A DNA stretch of 40,161 nt from Alphaproteobacteria bacterium (lineage in GTDB: Bacteria > Pseudomonadota > Alphaproteobacteria > SMXS01), in NCBI GenBank assembly GCA_016124315.1, contig WGNW01000032.1, positions 1 through 40,161 of the forward strand, read 5' to 3'. The notes under the pieces were generated by a model, which searched no databases, had not been told where the DNA came from, and worked only from the letters and a program-made list of their open reading frames with translations. Shown here one piece after another: positions 26,401-34,653 of the stretch (the first letter of the stretch is position 1; each line of letters starts with the position of its first letter). The translations under genes and the position numbers were made by a program.

Positions 26401-28803
26401 TCAAGCGTCCACCCGGTCCAGCAGCCGGCGGAGTTGGCGGGCCAGGTCCTGGTTGCGGAACGGCTTGCGCAGCACCGGCATCTCCTCGCCGCCGATGCGG
26501 TCGCGGGCCGTCTTCGGGTAGCCGGACATGAACAGCACCTTGAGGTCCGGACGGAGCTTGCGCGCCTCCTGGGCGACGTTGTCGCCGTAGAGCCCGCCGG
26601 GCAGCACGATGTCGCTGAGGAGCAGCGCGATCCCCGGCTCTCGCCCCAGCAGGGCCAGCGCCTTGGCGCCGTCCTCGGCGACGGAGACCTGGTAGCCCAG
26701 CTGCAGCAGCCGGCGCGCCATGAGGTCGCGCACGCCCGGATCGTCCTCGACCAGCAGGATGCGTTCGCCGCGGCCGTGCGGCACGGCGTCGCCGCCGCCG
26801 ATGCCCGTCCCCGCCCCGTCGGCCTCGGCGTGGCGGGGCAGGTAGACGGTCATGGTGGTTCCCTCCCCCGGCGTGCTGCGGGCGTCGACGGCGCCGCCCG
26901 ACTGCCGGGCGAAGCCGTAGACCATGCTGAGGCCGAGACCGCTGCCCCGGCCGGTCTCCTTGGTGGTGAAGAACGGCTCGAAGACCCGCGACAGGGTCTC
27001 CTCGTCCATGCCGCAGCCCGTGTCGGAGACCGATACCGTCACGTAGTCGCCGGGAACGAGCCCGTCGCCGACCGCGCCGTCGCCCTCTCCGACGGCCTGG
27101 TTGCGGGTCTCGATGGTGAGGGTGCCGCCCTGCTTCATGGCGTCGCGGCCATTGAGGGCCAGGTTGAGGATGGCCGATTCCAGCTGCGTCGGGTCGACGC
27201 GCACCAGCCACAGCCCGCTGTGCAAGGTCCGCTTCACCGCCACGCCGTCGCCGGCGGCCTGACGGATGATATCGGCGAACCCGGACACCAGGGCGTTGAC
27301 GTCGACCACGCGGGGCGAGAGCGCCTGCCGTCGCGAAAACGCCAGCAGCCGCTGGATCAGCAGCGCGCCCCGCTCCGAGGCGTCGATCGCCTTGCGCACC
27401 ATGCCGGCGGCCTCGGCCATGCCGTCGAGATATTCCTCGGCCAGTTCCAGATTGCCGATGATGACCGCCAGCAGGTTGTTGAAGTCGTGCGCGAGACCGC
27501 CGGTGAGCTGGCCCACCGTCTCCATCTTCTGGGCCTGGAACAGGGCGTCCGCCGCCTCCAGCTGCTCGGTGACGTCGCTGCAGGCGCCCCGGTAGCCGCG
27601 GAAGACGCCGGCGTCGTCGAAAACCGGCTTGCCGCTGACCTGGAGCACCCGCTGGTCGCCGGACATGACAGTGACCGGCACCCGCAGGTTGCGGTAGCCC
27701 CGCCGCTGCCGGATCGCCTCCGTCACCTCCGGCCAGTCGCCGGCCCGCAGCTCCGCCAGCGTGTCCTCGAAGCCCAACCGTCCCAGCAGCACCTCGGTCT
27801 CCGAGCCGACGAATTCGGCGAACCGCTCGGAGACGTAGAGCAGGCGGCCGCTCTCGTCGGTCTCCCAGAAGAAATCGCTGGCGCTGTCGGCGATGTCGCG
27901 CAGCCTGCGCTCGCTGACGGTGAGGTCGCGGCGCATCCGCCGCGCGACCTCGGTCGCGGCGTAGAGCAGCAAGCTGGTGGACGAGGCCAGCACGGCAAAG
28001 CCGGTCAGCGGGAACCACAGCGCCGGATATCCCACCACGACCAGCGGGCCGTAGCCCATGGCCGTGCCCACAAGGCCCCAGCCCAGCGTCAACGCCAGCA
28101 GCGCGCCCAGGGCCAGCAGATTGAAGCGCATGGCCATCCAGGCGAGGATCGGGAAATTGAGGATCAGGATGGCCAGGTGGACCGCCTGCGGCAGCGGCAG
28201 GACCAGAGCGGCCGCCGACACCGTCTTGACCGCGAAGACGGCCGCCAGTTCCCACCATTGGCGGACCGTCCAGCGCGGCCATCGGCTGGTCCTCAGGCCG
28301 AGCGCCAGCGGCGTGAACGCCATCAGGCTGAACGCCGCGCAGACCAGCCCGCCCAGGAGCAGCGGCACCAGGCCCCGGGCGGCCAGTCCAGTGGCGGCGA
28401 ATCCCGCGGAACCGGCCACCGCCGACACGGCGGCGTCGAGCGGCAGCGCGCCCAGCAGCAGGATGCCGACGTCGCGGAAGCGGTCGAGCTGCGGGCGTGC
28501 GCCGGCCCACCGGAAGACCGCCGCGCCCGCCGCCGCGCCGGCCGTGCCGGCGGCGGCGGCGATCAGCGCGTCGGGCGGCGCCAGACCGGCGGCCAGCGCG
28601 CCCAGCAGCCAGCCCAGCAACGCGCCCGGCCACAGCGCCAGCCCCCAGGCGGCAAGGGCGCCGAAGGCGAGGCCCGCCGGCACCCAGGCCGGCGGCGGAA
28701 TACCCAGGGTAAGGGTGAGAGAGGCGCTGGCCGCCGATGCCGTCATGCAGGCCAAGGCGAGCACGCCACACCACACCCACTGGGATGAGGATTTAGGAAC
28801 CAT
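26401..28803 (-). CDS. MASE1-domain hybrid sensor histidine kinase with C-terminal receiver
   Basis: The 800-residue protein has about eight membrane spans in the first ~285 residues, of the MASE1 type (PPPAWVPAGLAFGALAAWG, LWPGALLG). A PAS domain follows (~300-410), ending RGACSDVTEQLEA. The phospho-acceptor is His439 in GQLTGGLAHDFNNLL. ATPase boxes are N547-N551, DTGCGM (594) and GRGSGLGLSMVYG (618). The receiver has acidic EDD near 686, Asp731 and Lys780. No cognate response regulator is adjacent. The ATG at 28803 has AGGA directly against it, so the start is provisional. TATGAT at 28869-28864 is a possible -10. Confidence 0.93.
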   Translation of the reverse strand: MVPKSSSQWVWCGVLALACMTASAASASLTLTLGIPPPAWVPAGLAFGALAAWGLALWPGALLGWLLGALAAGLAPPDALIAAAAGTAGAAAGAAVFRWAGARPQLDRFRDVGILLLGALPLDAAVSAVAGSAGFAATGLAARGLVPLLLGGLVCAAFSLMAFTPLALGLRTSRWPRWTVRQWWELAAVFAVKTVSAAALVLPLPQAVHLAILILNFPILAWMAMRFNLLALGALLALTLGWGLVGTAMGYGPLVVVGYPALWFPLTGFAVLASSTSLLLYAATEVARRMRRDLTVSERRLRDIADSASDFFWETDESGRLLYVSERFAEFVGSETEVLLGRLGFEDTLAELRAGDWPEVTEAIRQRRGYRNLRVPVTVMSGDQRVLQVSGKPVFDDAGVFRGYRGACSDVTEQLEAADALFQAQKMETVGQLTGGLAHDFNNLLAVIIGNLELAEEYLDGMAEAAGMVRKAIDASERGALLIQRLLAFSRRQALSPRVVDVNALVSGFADIIRQAAGDGVAVKRTLHSGLWLVRVDPTQLESAILNLALNGRDAMKQGGTLTIETRNQAVGEGDGAVGDGLVPGDYVTVSVSDTGCGMDEETLSRVFEPFFTTKETGRGSGLGLSMVYGFARQSGGAVDARSTPGEGTTMTVYLPRHAEADGAGTGIGGGDAVPHGRGERILLVEDDPGVRDLMARRLLQLGYQVSVAEDGAKALALLGREPGIALLLSDIVLPGGLYGDNVAQEARKLRPDLKVLFMSGYPKTARDRIGGEEMPVLRKPFRNQDLARQLRRLLDRVDA

Positions 28804-28898
28804 TCCTCACACCGAATGTACGGCGCCGCTTACGGCGCGGTTGTCGCTCCCTCGTAGGGGGCTATCATACGGAAAAATCGGCCCCGCCGAAGTCGAAT

Positions 28899-29732
28899 TC
28901 ACGGCGAGCCGGCGGGCGCGTCCAGCGCCTTCTTCAGAAACTGCTGCGCGAGCGGCAGTTCGATGCCGGCGTCGGCGAAGCGCTCCTGTATGGTGCGGAT
29001 CAGGTGGTAGCGGAAGTCCCAGTAGTCGGCGGCGTTGACCCAGACGCGCACCTCGACCTGCACGCCGGTCTCGGTCAGGGCTCCGGTCACGATCTGCGGC
29101 TCGGGGGCCGGCAGCGGCCTCGGGTCGGCGGCCAGGATCTCCCGCACCAGCGCCGCCACCGAGTCGATGCGGTTGCGGTAGCCGATGGTCACCGACACGT
29201 CGACGCGGCGCGTCCGGTGGGCGCTGAAGTTCTTGATCACCGATCCCCAGACCGCGCCGTTGGGCAGGATCAGCAGCACGTTGTCCGGCGTCGACAGCTC
29301 GGTGGTGAACAGGGTGATCGCCTTGGCGGTGCCTACCTGCCCGGCCACCTCGATGGTGTCGCCGATCCGGAACGGCCGGAACAGCAGCAGCATGACGCCC
29401 GAGGCGAAATGGCTGAGGGTGCCCTGCAGCGCCAGGCCGATGGCGAGGCCGGCGGCGCCCAGCACGGCGATGATGCTGGTGGTCTCGACGCCGAACTGCG
29501 CCAGCACGGCGACGAGGGTGATGGTGAGCAGCCCGTAGCGGATGAAGCTGGCGAGGAAGCCGGCCACGGTCGGGTCGACCCGCTTCAGGCCCCGCGACAG
29601 GCGCGCGGCGGCGCGCCCGGCCCAGGACGAGGCCATCCAGCCGATGATCAGGATCAGCACCGCGCCGATCAGCTTCAGGCCGTAGACGGTCAGCAGGGCC
29701 ACCGCCTGGCGGATGATGTCGTGGACCTCCAT
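28899..29732 (-). CDS. mscS: Small-conductance mechanosensitive channel MscS
   Basis: The 277-residue protein matches E. coli MscS in size and plan: three N-terminal membrane helices, the pore helix VLGAAGLAIGLALQGTLSHF (~90-110), then FRPFRIGDTIEV and the cytoplasmic beta and alpha/beta domains. LSTPDNVLLILPNGAVWG is the conserved post-pore beta segment. It opens under membrane tension to release solutes on hypo-osmotic shock. It lies upstream of the kinase gene on the same strand, 95 bases away, with a candidate promoter between them. Confidence 0.95.
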   Translation of the reverse strand: MEVHDIIRQAVALLTVYGLKLIGAVLILIIGWMASSWAGRAAARLSRGLKRVDPTVAGFLASFIRYGLLTITLVAVLAQFGVETTSIIAVLGAAGLAIGLALQGTLSHFASGVMLLLFRPFRIGDTIEVAGQVGTAKAITLFTTELSTPDNVLLILPNGAVWGSVIKNFSAHRTRRVDVSVTIGYRNRIDSVAALVREILAADPRPLPAPEPQIVTGALTETGVQVEVRVWVNAADYWDFRYHLIRTIQERFADAGIELPLAQQFLKKALDAPAGSP

Positions 29733-29826
29733 GGAGCCTCCGGTTTGCGCAGCCGCATCAATACGGCAAATCGGCGCGCGGCGGGAGACGGAAAGCCCGC
29801 GATCGCCCCGGCGCCGACGCCCCGGA

Positions 29827-29855
29827 TTGTCCTTGCGCGCCCCCGCCGATATGGT
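29827..29855 (+). promoter_or_regulatory. Candidate sigma-70 promoter of tRNA-Gly
   Basis: TTGTCC (29827-29832) and TATGGT (29850-29855) are spaced 17 bases. The predicted start is near 29862, about 20 bases before the mature tRNA. Confidence 0.4.
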
Positions 29856-29882
29856 ATCTCAGATCGACCGGTGCGCCGGCGC

Positions 29883-29956
29883 GCGGGTGTAGCTCAATGG
29901 CAGAGCAGAAGCTTCCCAAGCTTACGACGAGGGTTCGATTCCCTTCACCCGCTCCA
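29883..29956 (+). tRNA. tRNA-Gly, anticodon CCC
   Basis: A 74-base cloverleaf: acceptor GCGGGTG pairs with CACCCGC, and the D arm is GCTCAATGGCAGAGC. The anticodon arm is GAAGC-TTCCCAA-GCTT with anticodon CCC; the T arm is GAGGGTTCGATTCCCTT, then discriminator T and an encoded CCA. It reads GGG codons, which are rarer than GGC in this sequence. It closely resembles the E. coli glyU product. Confidence 0.97.
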
Positions 29957-30009
29957 CCGCCCAGAAAAGTCCGAATCTTCCCAGAGTTGCCGTCAGTCCC
30001 ACGACACGG

Positions 30010-30726
30010 TCAGGGCCTCTTGGTGAAGTAGGCCTCCAGCTTGTCGACGAGATCGAGTTCCTTGCCGACGGCGCTCCTGGCCGCGCTGGGGTCCTGCGTC
30101 TTTGCGGCGACGTTCATGTCCCCGACGGCCCTGGCGACTTCATCCTTGAGCGCGGTGTCGCCGACCTTGCCGCCGAGTGCCGACCACCGCGACGTGGCAT
30201 AGTTCGCGGCGGTTGCCGCGTCTGTCCAGTGAGGCGGCGTGGCCGCCAGGTCGGCCTCGTAGCGGAACCCGGCGTAGTCGAGCAGGCTCACCGCCCGGGG
30301 AACCGGGCCGGTATCGCTGGCACTCTCGACCAGAGTTCGATAGCCCTCGACCGCGGCAAGTGCGATCGCCGTCCGGTCGCCGTTCTTGTTCGCCGCATCG
30401 ATCGCAGCGAGGTGATCGTCGAGGGCCGAGTGCTGCGGTGCGGTGAGCGACGGCGCGACGACCGCCCCCGCCTTCCGGGCGTCGCCGATCAGCGTGTCGA
30501 GTTTGCCGGACGTGGCGGTTGCGGCCTGCTCGGTCAGGTTCTCGAACGGCTCGGCCGCGGCGAGAAGCGCCGAATGCTGCGCATCCGCATCGTTCGGCGC
30601 CGGCGTGGACAGCTGCGGGGCGCTTGCGGCGTCGTGTGCCGCGCCCTGGTCTTGCTCCTTGGCGCTGCATGCCGCCAGCGCCGCCAAGCCCGCCGCCATC
30701 AGGGAATTCTTCCAGGTCGTTTTCAT
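30010..30726 (-). CDS. Lipoprotein of unknown function
   Basis: The 238-residue product starts MKTTWKNSLM and has a lipobox-like ALAAC (Cys20). A low-complexity Ala/Asp/Pro stretch follows, then a helical region with two LDDHLAAIDAANKNG- and LALAAVEGYRTLV-like segments. A repeated QHSAL (in DADAQHSALLAA and APQHSALDDH) hints at an internal duplication. The start is supported by AAGGA upstream. GGAAC-N17-GGTT about 36-61 bases upstream suggests stress control. I do not recognise the family. Confidence 0.75.
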   Translation of the reverse strand: MKTTWKNSLMAAGLAALAACSAKEQDQGAAHDAASAPQLSTPAPNDADAQHSALLAAAEPFENLTEQAATATSGKLDTLIGDARKAGAVVAPSLTAPQHSALDDHLAAIDAANKNGDRTAIALAAVEGYRTLVESASDTGPVPRAVSLLDYAGFRYEADLAATPPHWTDAATAANYATSRWSALGGKVGDTALKDEVARAVGDMNVAAKTQDPSAARSAVGKELDLVDKLEAYFTKRP

Positions 30727-30761
30727 GGGGCCATCCTTGTGCGTTGCAGGAACGGTGGCGA

Positions 30762-30787
30762 AACCGGATTCACCCCGTGCACGTTCC
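30762..30787 (-). promoter_or_regulatory. EcfG-like stress promoter of the lipoprotein gene
   Basis: GGAAC (30787-30783) and GGTT (30765-30762) are spaced 17 bases on the minus strand, close to the alphaproteobacterial general stress consensus GGAAC-N16/17-CGTT. It lies 36 bases upstream of the start codon, a fitting distance. The -10 has one mismatch. Confidence 0.45.
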
Positions 30788-30810
30788 AGAAAAACGCCAA
30801 GGTTGAGAAT

Positions 30811-30820
30811 TTGTATACAA
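30811..30820. promoter_or_regulatory. GntR-type operator-like palindrome
   Basis: TTGTATACAA is a perfect 10-bp palindrome that matches operators of the FadR/VanR branch of GntR regulators. It lies in the gap between the lipoprotein and the DUF347 gene, about 50-75 bases from the latter's possible starts. No GntR gene is in the window. Confidence 0.4.
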
Positions 30821-30892
30821 GACATCGGGAGCAAATCGCCTCTCGGACGAATTACATTTCCGCACGAATTCATGGAAAGTGGAGCCGAGGCG

Positions 30893-31693
30893 GTGAAACA
30901 AGCTCACGACAATACTGTGCCTGAGGCGGTTTACTCGAAAGTGCCAGCCGTCACGCTCGGCTTCTGGGTCATCAAGATTCTTGCGACGACGCTTGGCGAG
31001 ACCGGCGGTGATACGGTCAGCATGACGCTCAGCTGGGGCTATCTCGCGGCGACGGGACTGTTTGCCGCGATCCTGGCGACGCTCATCTGGGCGCAGATCG
31101 CCGCCAAGCGCTTCCATCCCTTCCTGTATTGGGCAACGATCGTGGCGTCGACCACCGCGGGAACGACGCTCGCCGATTTTGCCACGCGCTCGCTAGGGAT
31201 CGGCTATACCGGCGGCTCGCTGCTGCTGTTGTCGCTGGTCCTGATCTCGCTGTTCGCCTGGCACCGCACGCTGGGCAGCGTCAACGTGAACCGTGTCGTG
31301 ACACCGAGGGCAGAGGTGTTCTACTGGATCACGATCACTTTTTCACAGACTCTCGGCACGGCGCTGGGCGACTGGCTCGCCGACACTGGCGGCATGGGCT
31401 ACATCGGCGCCGCGGCGATATTCGCCGGGGCGATCGCGGTCTGCGCCGCGCTCTACCATTTCACCAGCACCAGCCGTGTGGGCCTGTTCTGGGCCGCCTT
31501 CATCCTTACCCGCCCGCTGGGCGCGGCGGTGGGCGACTTCCTCGACAAGCCGTTCGCAAAGGGAGGGCTTGCCCTCAGCCGCCCGCTGGCGAGCGCGGTC
31601 CTGGCCGCGGCGATCGTGCTGCTCGTCCTCCTCATTCCGCAGCGCGCGGGACGGCACCCGGGCGAAAGCGTCCAGCCGGCGAAGGGAGCCTGA
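30893..31693 (+). CDS. COG4705 (DUF347 repeat) membrane protein
   Basis: The product of about 266 residues has eight to nine membrane spans built from repeats that each carry a KVPxVTLxFWxIKI... or ITxTFSQTLGTALGDWLAD type unit. Three visible copies are LGETGGD, LGTALGD and LGAAVGD, the DUF347 hallmark. The family's transport role is unknown to me. I prefer GTG at 30893 because GGAG lies eight bases upstream; an ATG at 30872 adds seven residues without a ribosome site. It is divergent from a lipoprotein gene and convergent with the next. Confidence 0.85.
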   Translation: MKQAHDNTVPEAVYSKVPAVTLGFWVIKILATTLGETGGDTVSMTLSWGYLAATGLFAAILATLIWAQIAAKRFHPFLYWATIVASTTAGTTLADFATRSLGIGYTGGSLLLLSLVLISLFAWHRTLGSVNVNRVVTPRAEVFYWITITFSQTLGTALGDWLADTGGMGYIGAAAIFAGAIAVCAALYHFTSTSRVGLFWAAFILTRPLGAAVGDFLDKPFAKGGLALSRPLASAVLAAAIVLLVLLIPQRAGRHPGESVQPAKGA

Positions 31694-31719
31694 GGGAGGG
31701 ATCGCCACAGGCGCCCCGC

Positions 31720-32118
31720 TCAGTCGATCGGCGGGATTTCGTGCGCCAGGTGCGCCGGCGAGGGGTGGTCGAGGCGGGAGGGGCGGCCCTCGTCGCGCAG
31801 CCGCAGCCAGGCCTCGTGCCAGGACGGCGGCTCGGCCGTCTGCTGGCTCCAGTGCACCCGCGCGGCCGCCTCGCACCAGGCGGCAAGCCGGGGCATCGCC
31901 CTGCGGTGGGCGCCGGAGAGCATGAACCGGCGCATGGCCGCCTCGCTTTCCCACACCGTGCAGGTCCAGAAGCCGCCGTGGCGGTCGCGCATCACCGCGG
32001 CGTGCAGGTTGCCGGAGGCCGCCCGCGCCTGGCGGATCGCGCGGCCCGACCAGAGGATGAAGCCCGGCAGGTAGCGCCATGAGCGCAGCCGCAGCCTTGT
32101 GACGGATACCAGGACCAT
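31720..32118 (-). CDS. Antibiotic-biosynthesis-monooxygenase-like / DUF3291-type small protein
   Basis: The 132-residue protein has the look of a dimeric alpha+beta barrel: RLRLRSWRYLPGF, NLHAAVMRDRHGGFWTCTVW and ESEAAMRRFMLSGAHRRAMP. The last ~40 residues hold WHEAWLRLRDEGRPSRL, typical of proteins related to spheroidene-monooxygenase-like DUF3291. Activity is not known; such folds include haem-binding and oxygenase members. It lies 92 bases upstream of nothing on its own strand, and 26 bases from the end of the DUF347 gene. Confidence 0.75.
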   Translation of the reverse strand: MVLVSVTRLRLRSWRYLPGFILWSGRAIRQARAASGNLHAAVMRDRHGGFWTCTVWESEAAMRRFMLSGAHRRAMPRLAAWCEAAARVHWSQQTAEPPSWHEAWLRLRDEGRPSRLDHPSPAHLAHEIPPID

Positions 32119-32210
32119 CGCCGCCTCCGTTCCGGGCCGCCAGTCATGCCCCAGGATAACCCGCGCCCGATGTCACGTCATGATACGCGCGAGCGCGGCG
32201 CATGGACGGG

Positions 32211-33803
32211 TCACTCGTCGGCGGTGGCGACCAGGGCGCGGGCTTCCGCGTCGGGCAGCCTTGTCCTGACGGCGACGAAGAAGATCGCCAGCGAGCCGGC
32301 GGCGATGACGGCCATGGCCAGCCATTCGGGCAGCAGGTCCAGCCCGCCGCCGTAGCCGCCCAGGTAGGAGGTGACGCCCAGCAGCAGGATGTAGGGCACC
32401 ATCCAGGCGGCCTGCCGCAGGTGCAGCGGCCCGTGCTCGCCGCGCCCGGCGCGCCGGACGCCGGCGACCACGGCGAGGCCGATCAGCAGGATCAGCAGCA
32501 CCTTGCCGTTGGTCTCCCAGCCGGTCCAGTAGACCACCCAGCTGGTGAGCACGAAGCACAGCGCGGCGACGGGCAGCGCCCAGCGCACCCGGAACGGGCG
32601 CGGATGGTCGGGCAGCTGGTGGCGCATGGCGATGAGCGAGAGCGGCCCGAACACCAGCGACAGCGTCGCCGCGCTGCTGGTGAAGCTGACCAGGGACTGC
32701 CAGCTCGGAAACGGCGCCATCATCACCAGCCCGAAGACCAGGTTGACGACGATCGCCCAGAACGGCACGCCCGCCCGGTTCAGCTTGAGGAAGAGGCGCG
32801 GGAAATGGCCGTTCTCGCTCATGGCGTAGTTGAGCCGGGCGGTGACGCCCACATAGGCGAGGCCGGTGCCGCCCGGCGACACCGCGGCGTCGACATAGAG
32901 CGTCAGCGCCACCCATTTCAGGCCCAGCAGCGCCGCGAAGGCGGCGAACGGCCCGCCCGGCACGGTGGCGGCGATGCCCGACCAGCCGTCCTTCAGGTCG
33001 GCCGCCGGGATGACGCCGATGAACGCCACCTGCAGCAGGAGGTAGACCGTGGCGCAGATGACGATGGTGCCCAGCAGGGCGAACGGGATGTCCCGCTGCG
33101 GCTTGCGCACCTCGCCCGCCATGTCGAGCAGCGCCCGGAAGCCGATGAAGGAGAACAGGATGCCGCCGCTGGGAATGGCGGCGAAGACCCCCGCCATGCC
33201 GGACGGCGCGAATCCGCCATAGTCGGTGAAGCGCCCGGGATCGAAGGCCGTCAGCATCAGCGCGATCGGCGCGATCGAGGGAATCAGCAGCTTCCAGAAG
33301 GTGATGATGGTGTTGGACGTGGCCAGCCAGGCGACACCCATCAGGTTGATGAAGACGAACAGGCACATCAGCGCGGTGGCCACCGCGAAGCCCTCGCCGG
33401 TAAGCACCCGGTCACCGTAGGCGCCGACGGTCAGGCCGGGGAAGTAGTTGGTGGCGTAGTCGAGGATCGCCATCACCTCGATGGGCGCCGTCGACAGATA
33501 GGCGACGAAGCACAGCCAGCCGGCGATGTAGCCGTTCATGGACCCGTGGGAGAAGAACGGGATGCGGGCGATCGACCCGGCGATGGGCAGCATGGTCACC
33601 GTTTCGGCATAGACCAGGGCGATCACCAGCACGATGGCGGCGCCGATCACCCAGGAGAGGATGGCGGCCGGCCCGGCGATCTGGGAGGCGTACATCGCCG
33701 CGAACAGCCAGCCGGAGCCGATGACCGAGGTGATGCCGGTGAACAGCAGGCCGATGGGGCCGATCTTGCGGCGCAGCGATGGGGGGGGCGTGTCGGCCTT
33801 CAC
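32211..33803 (-). CDS. APC-superfamily amino acid permease
   Basis: The 530-residue protein has about 12-14 membrane spans. IGLLFTGITSVIGSGWLF near the N-terminus is the unwound TM1 motif (GSGW) of APC transporters, and GFRALLDMAGEVRKPQRDIP is the conserved cytoplasmic loop. It probably imports an amino acid by proton symport; the substrate is not readable. I start at GTG 33803 because GGAGGA lies nine bases upstream. Codons 5-8 contain a run of eight C. It follows the UspA-like gene by 31 bases and belongs to the same unit as the Lon-like protease. Confidence 0.9.
   Translation of the reverse strand: MKADTPPPSLRRKIGPIGLLFTGITSVIGSGWLFAAMYASQIAGPAAILSWVIGAAIVLVIALVYAETVTMLPIAGSIARIPFFSHGSMNGYIAGWLCFVAYLSTAPIEVMAILDYATNYFPGLTVGAYGDRVLTGEGFAVATALMCLFVFINLMGVAWLATSNTIITFWKLLIPSIAPIALMLTAFDPGRFTDYGGFAPSGMAGVFAAIPSGGILFSFIGFRALLDMAGEVRKPQRDIPFALLGTIVICATVYLLLQVAFIGVIPAADLKDGWSGIAATVPGGPFAAFAALLGLKWVALTLYVDAAVSPGGTGLAYVGVTARLNYAMSENGHFPRLFLKLNRAGVPFWAIVVNLVFGLVMMAPFPSWQSLVSFTSSAATLSLVFGPLSLIAMRHQLPDHPRPFRVRWALPVAALCFVLTSWVVYWTGWETNGKVLLILLIGLAVVAGVRRAGRGEHGPLHLRQAAWMVPYILLLGVTSYLGGYGGGLDLLPEWLAMAVIAAGSLAIFFVAVRTRLPDAEARALVATADE
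33781..33788. repeat. Homopolymer tract (eight G on +, eight C in coding strand)
   Basis: Eight G in a row lie within the first ten codons of the APC permease (ACG CCC CCC CCA). Such runs are prone to slippage and would shift the frame. It is also the place to suspect a sequencing indel. Confidence 0.7.
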
Positions 33804-33834
33804 GGCGCAGGTTCCTCCGGGTCGAGTGGGAAAG

Positions 33835-34653
33835 TCAGGAGACGAGCAGCGTGGCCGGCGGTTCGTCGGCGGCGGCGTAGGCCTCGCGCAGGCCTCGGCT
33901 GGCGGGCGCGGCGCGGCCGGCCACCAGCAGGCCGGGCGCCAGCGCGGCGATCTCGCGGGCGAGCGCCACGCCTTCGGCGTCGGACACCCGGACGGTTGCC
34001 GGCAGGCCGCGACGCGCCAGCCAGGCGCGGGCACTGCGCCGGCGACGGGCGGCGTCGCCGCCCAAGGCGACCAGCACCACCAGCTCCTTGCCGAAGGCCG
34101 CCGCCATTTCCCGGGCGACGGCCAGCAGCGCCGTGTCGCCCTCGAACAGGGCGACCACCGGCCGGTCGCGGCACATGCCGCGGCCCAGCAGCAGCAGCGA
34201 GCAGGCCAGCGCGTCGGCCGCGCCGCCGACGCCGCGCGCGGTCCGCGAGCAGATGGTGAGCAGGTCGCCGGCGGCCGCCTCGCCGGCGGCGATCTGCTCG
34301 GTGTACCCGGTGGCGGTGCGGAAGCTCCAGCGGATGCCGCTGCCGGCGGCCCGCGCCAGCCGCTCGCGGGCCTGGCGGGCGAGCAGCTCCAGCCGGTCAT
34401 CGAGCGCCGCCGGGTCGACCCGCCGGACCTGGCCGCTGCGGCTGATCACCGTGGCGCCGAAGGGCAGCGAGGCCAGGTTGAACAGATCGCGGCCCTTGAC
34501 GAACACGGTCACCAGCTCGGCGCCATAGGTGCGCGCCAGGCGCACCGCCACGTCGATGGAGTCCTGCTGCAGGGATTCGGGCTCGATGGTCAGCACCACC
34601 CGGCTGACCGTTCGCCCGCGCCGCCCGCCCCGCTTCGCCGCCTCCGCCATCAT
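33835..34653 (-). CDS. UspA-like tandem-domain protein
   Basis: The 272-residue protein looks like two degenerate UspA folds. The first (~18-150) contains VVLTIEPESLQQDS and LARTYGAELVTVFV; the second (~165-265) has PVVALFEGDTALLAVAREMAAA and LVAGRAAPASRG. The ATP-binding glycine motif GxxGxxxxxxxxxGS of classic Usp proteins is not obvious. Its start overlaps the stop of the Lon-like gene (ATGATG), so it is translationally coupled. The APC permease follows after 31 bases. Confidence 0.75.
   Translation of the reverse strand: MMAEAAKRGGRRGRTVSRVVLTIEPESLQQDSIDVAVRLARTYGAELVTVFVKGRDLFNLASLPFGATVISRSGQVRRVDPAALDDRLELLARQARERLARAAGSGIRWSFRTATGYTEQIAAGEAAAGDLLTICSRTARGVGGAADALACSLLLLGRGMCRDRPVVALFEGDTALLAVAREMAAAFGKELVVLVALGGDAARRRRSARAWLARRGLPATVRVSDAEGVALAREIAALAPGLLVAGRAAPASRGLREAYAAADEPPATLLVS

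Noticed and set aside
26434-28788. A 784-codon open frame antisense to the hybrid kinase
   Set aside because: Composition is Arg/Gln/His/Gly repeats with no motif; the kinase strand shows every catalytic box.
33804-34400. Upstream in-frame extension of the APC permease
   Set aside because: It reads through the UspA-like gene in another frame; the first ~199 residues are Ala/Arg/Pro-rich without membrane spans, and GTG 33803 has a ribosome site.
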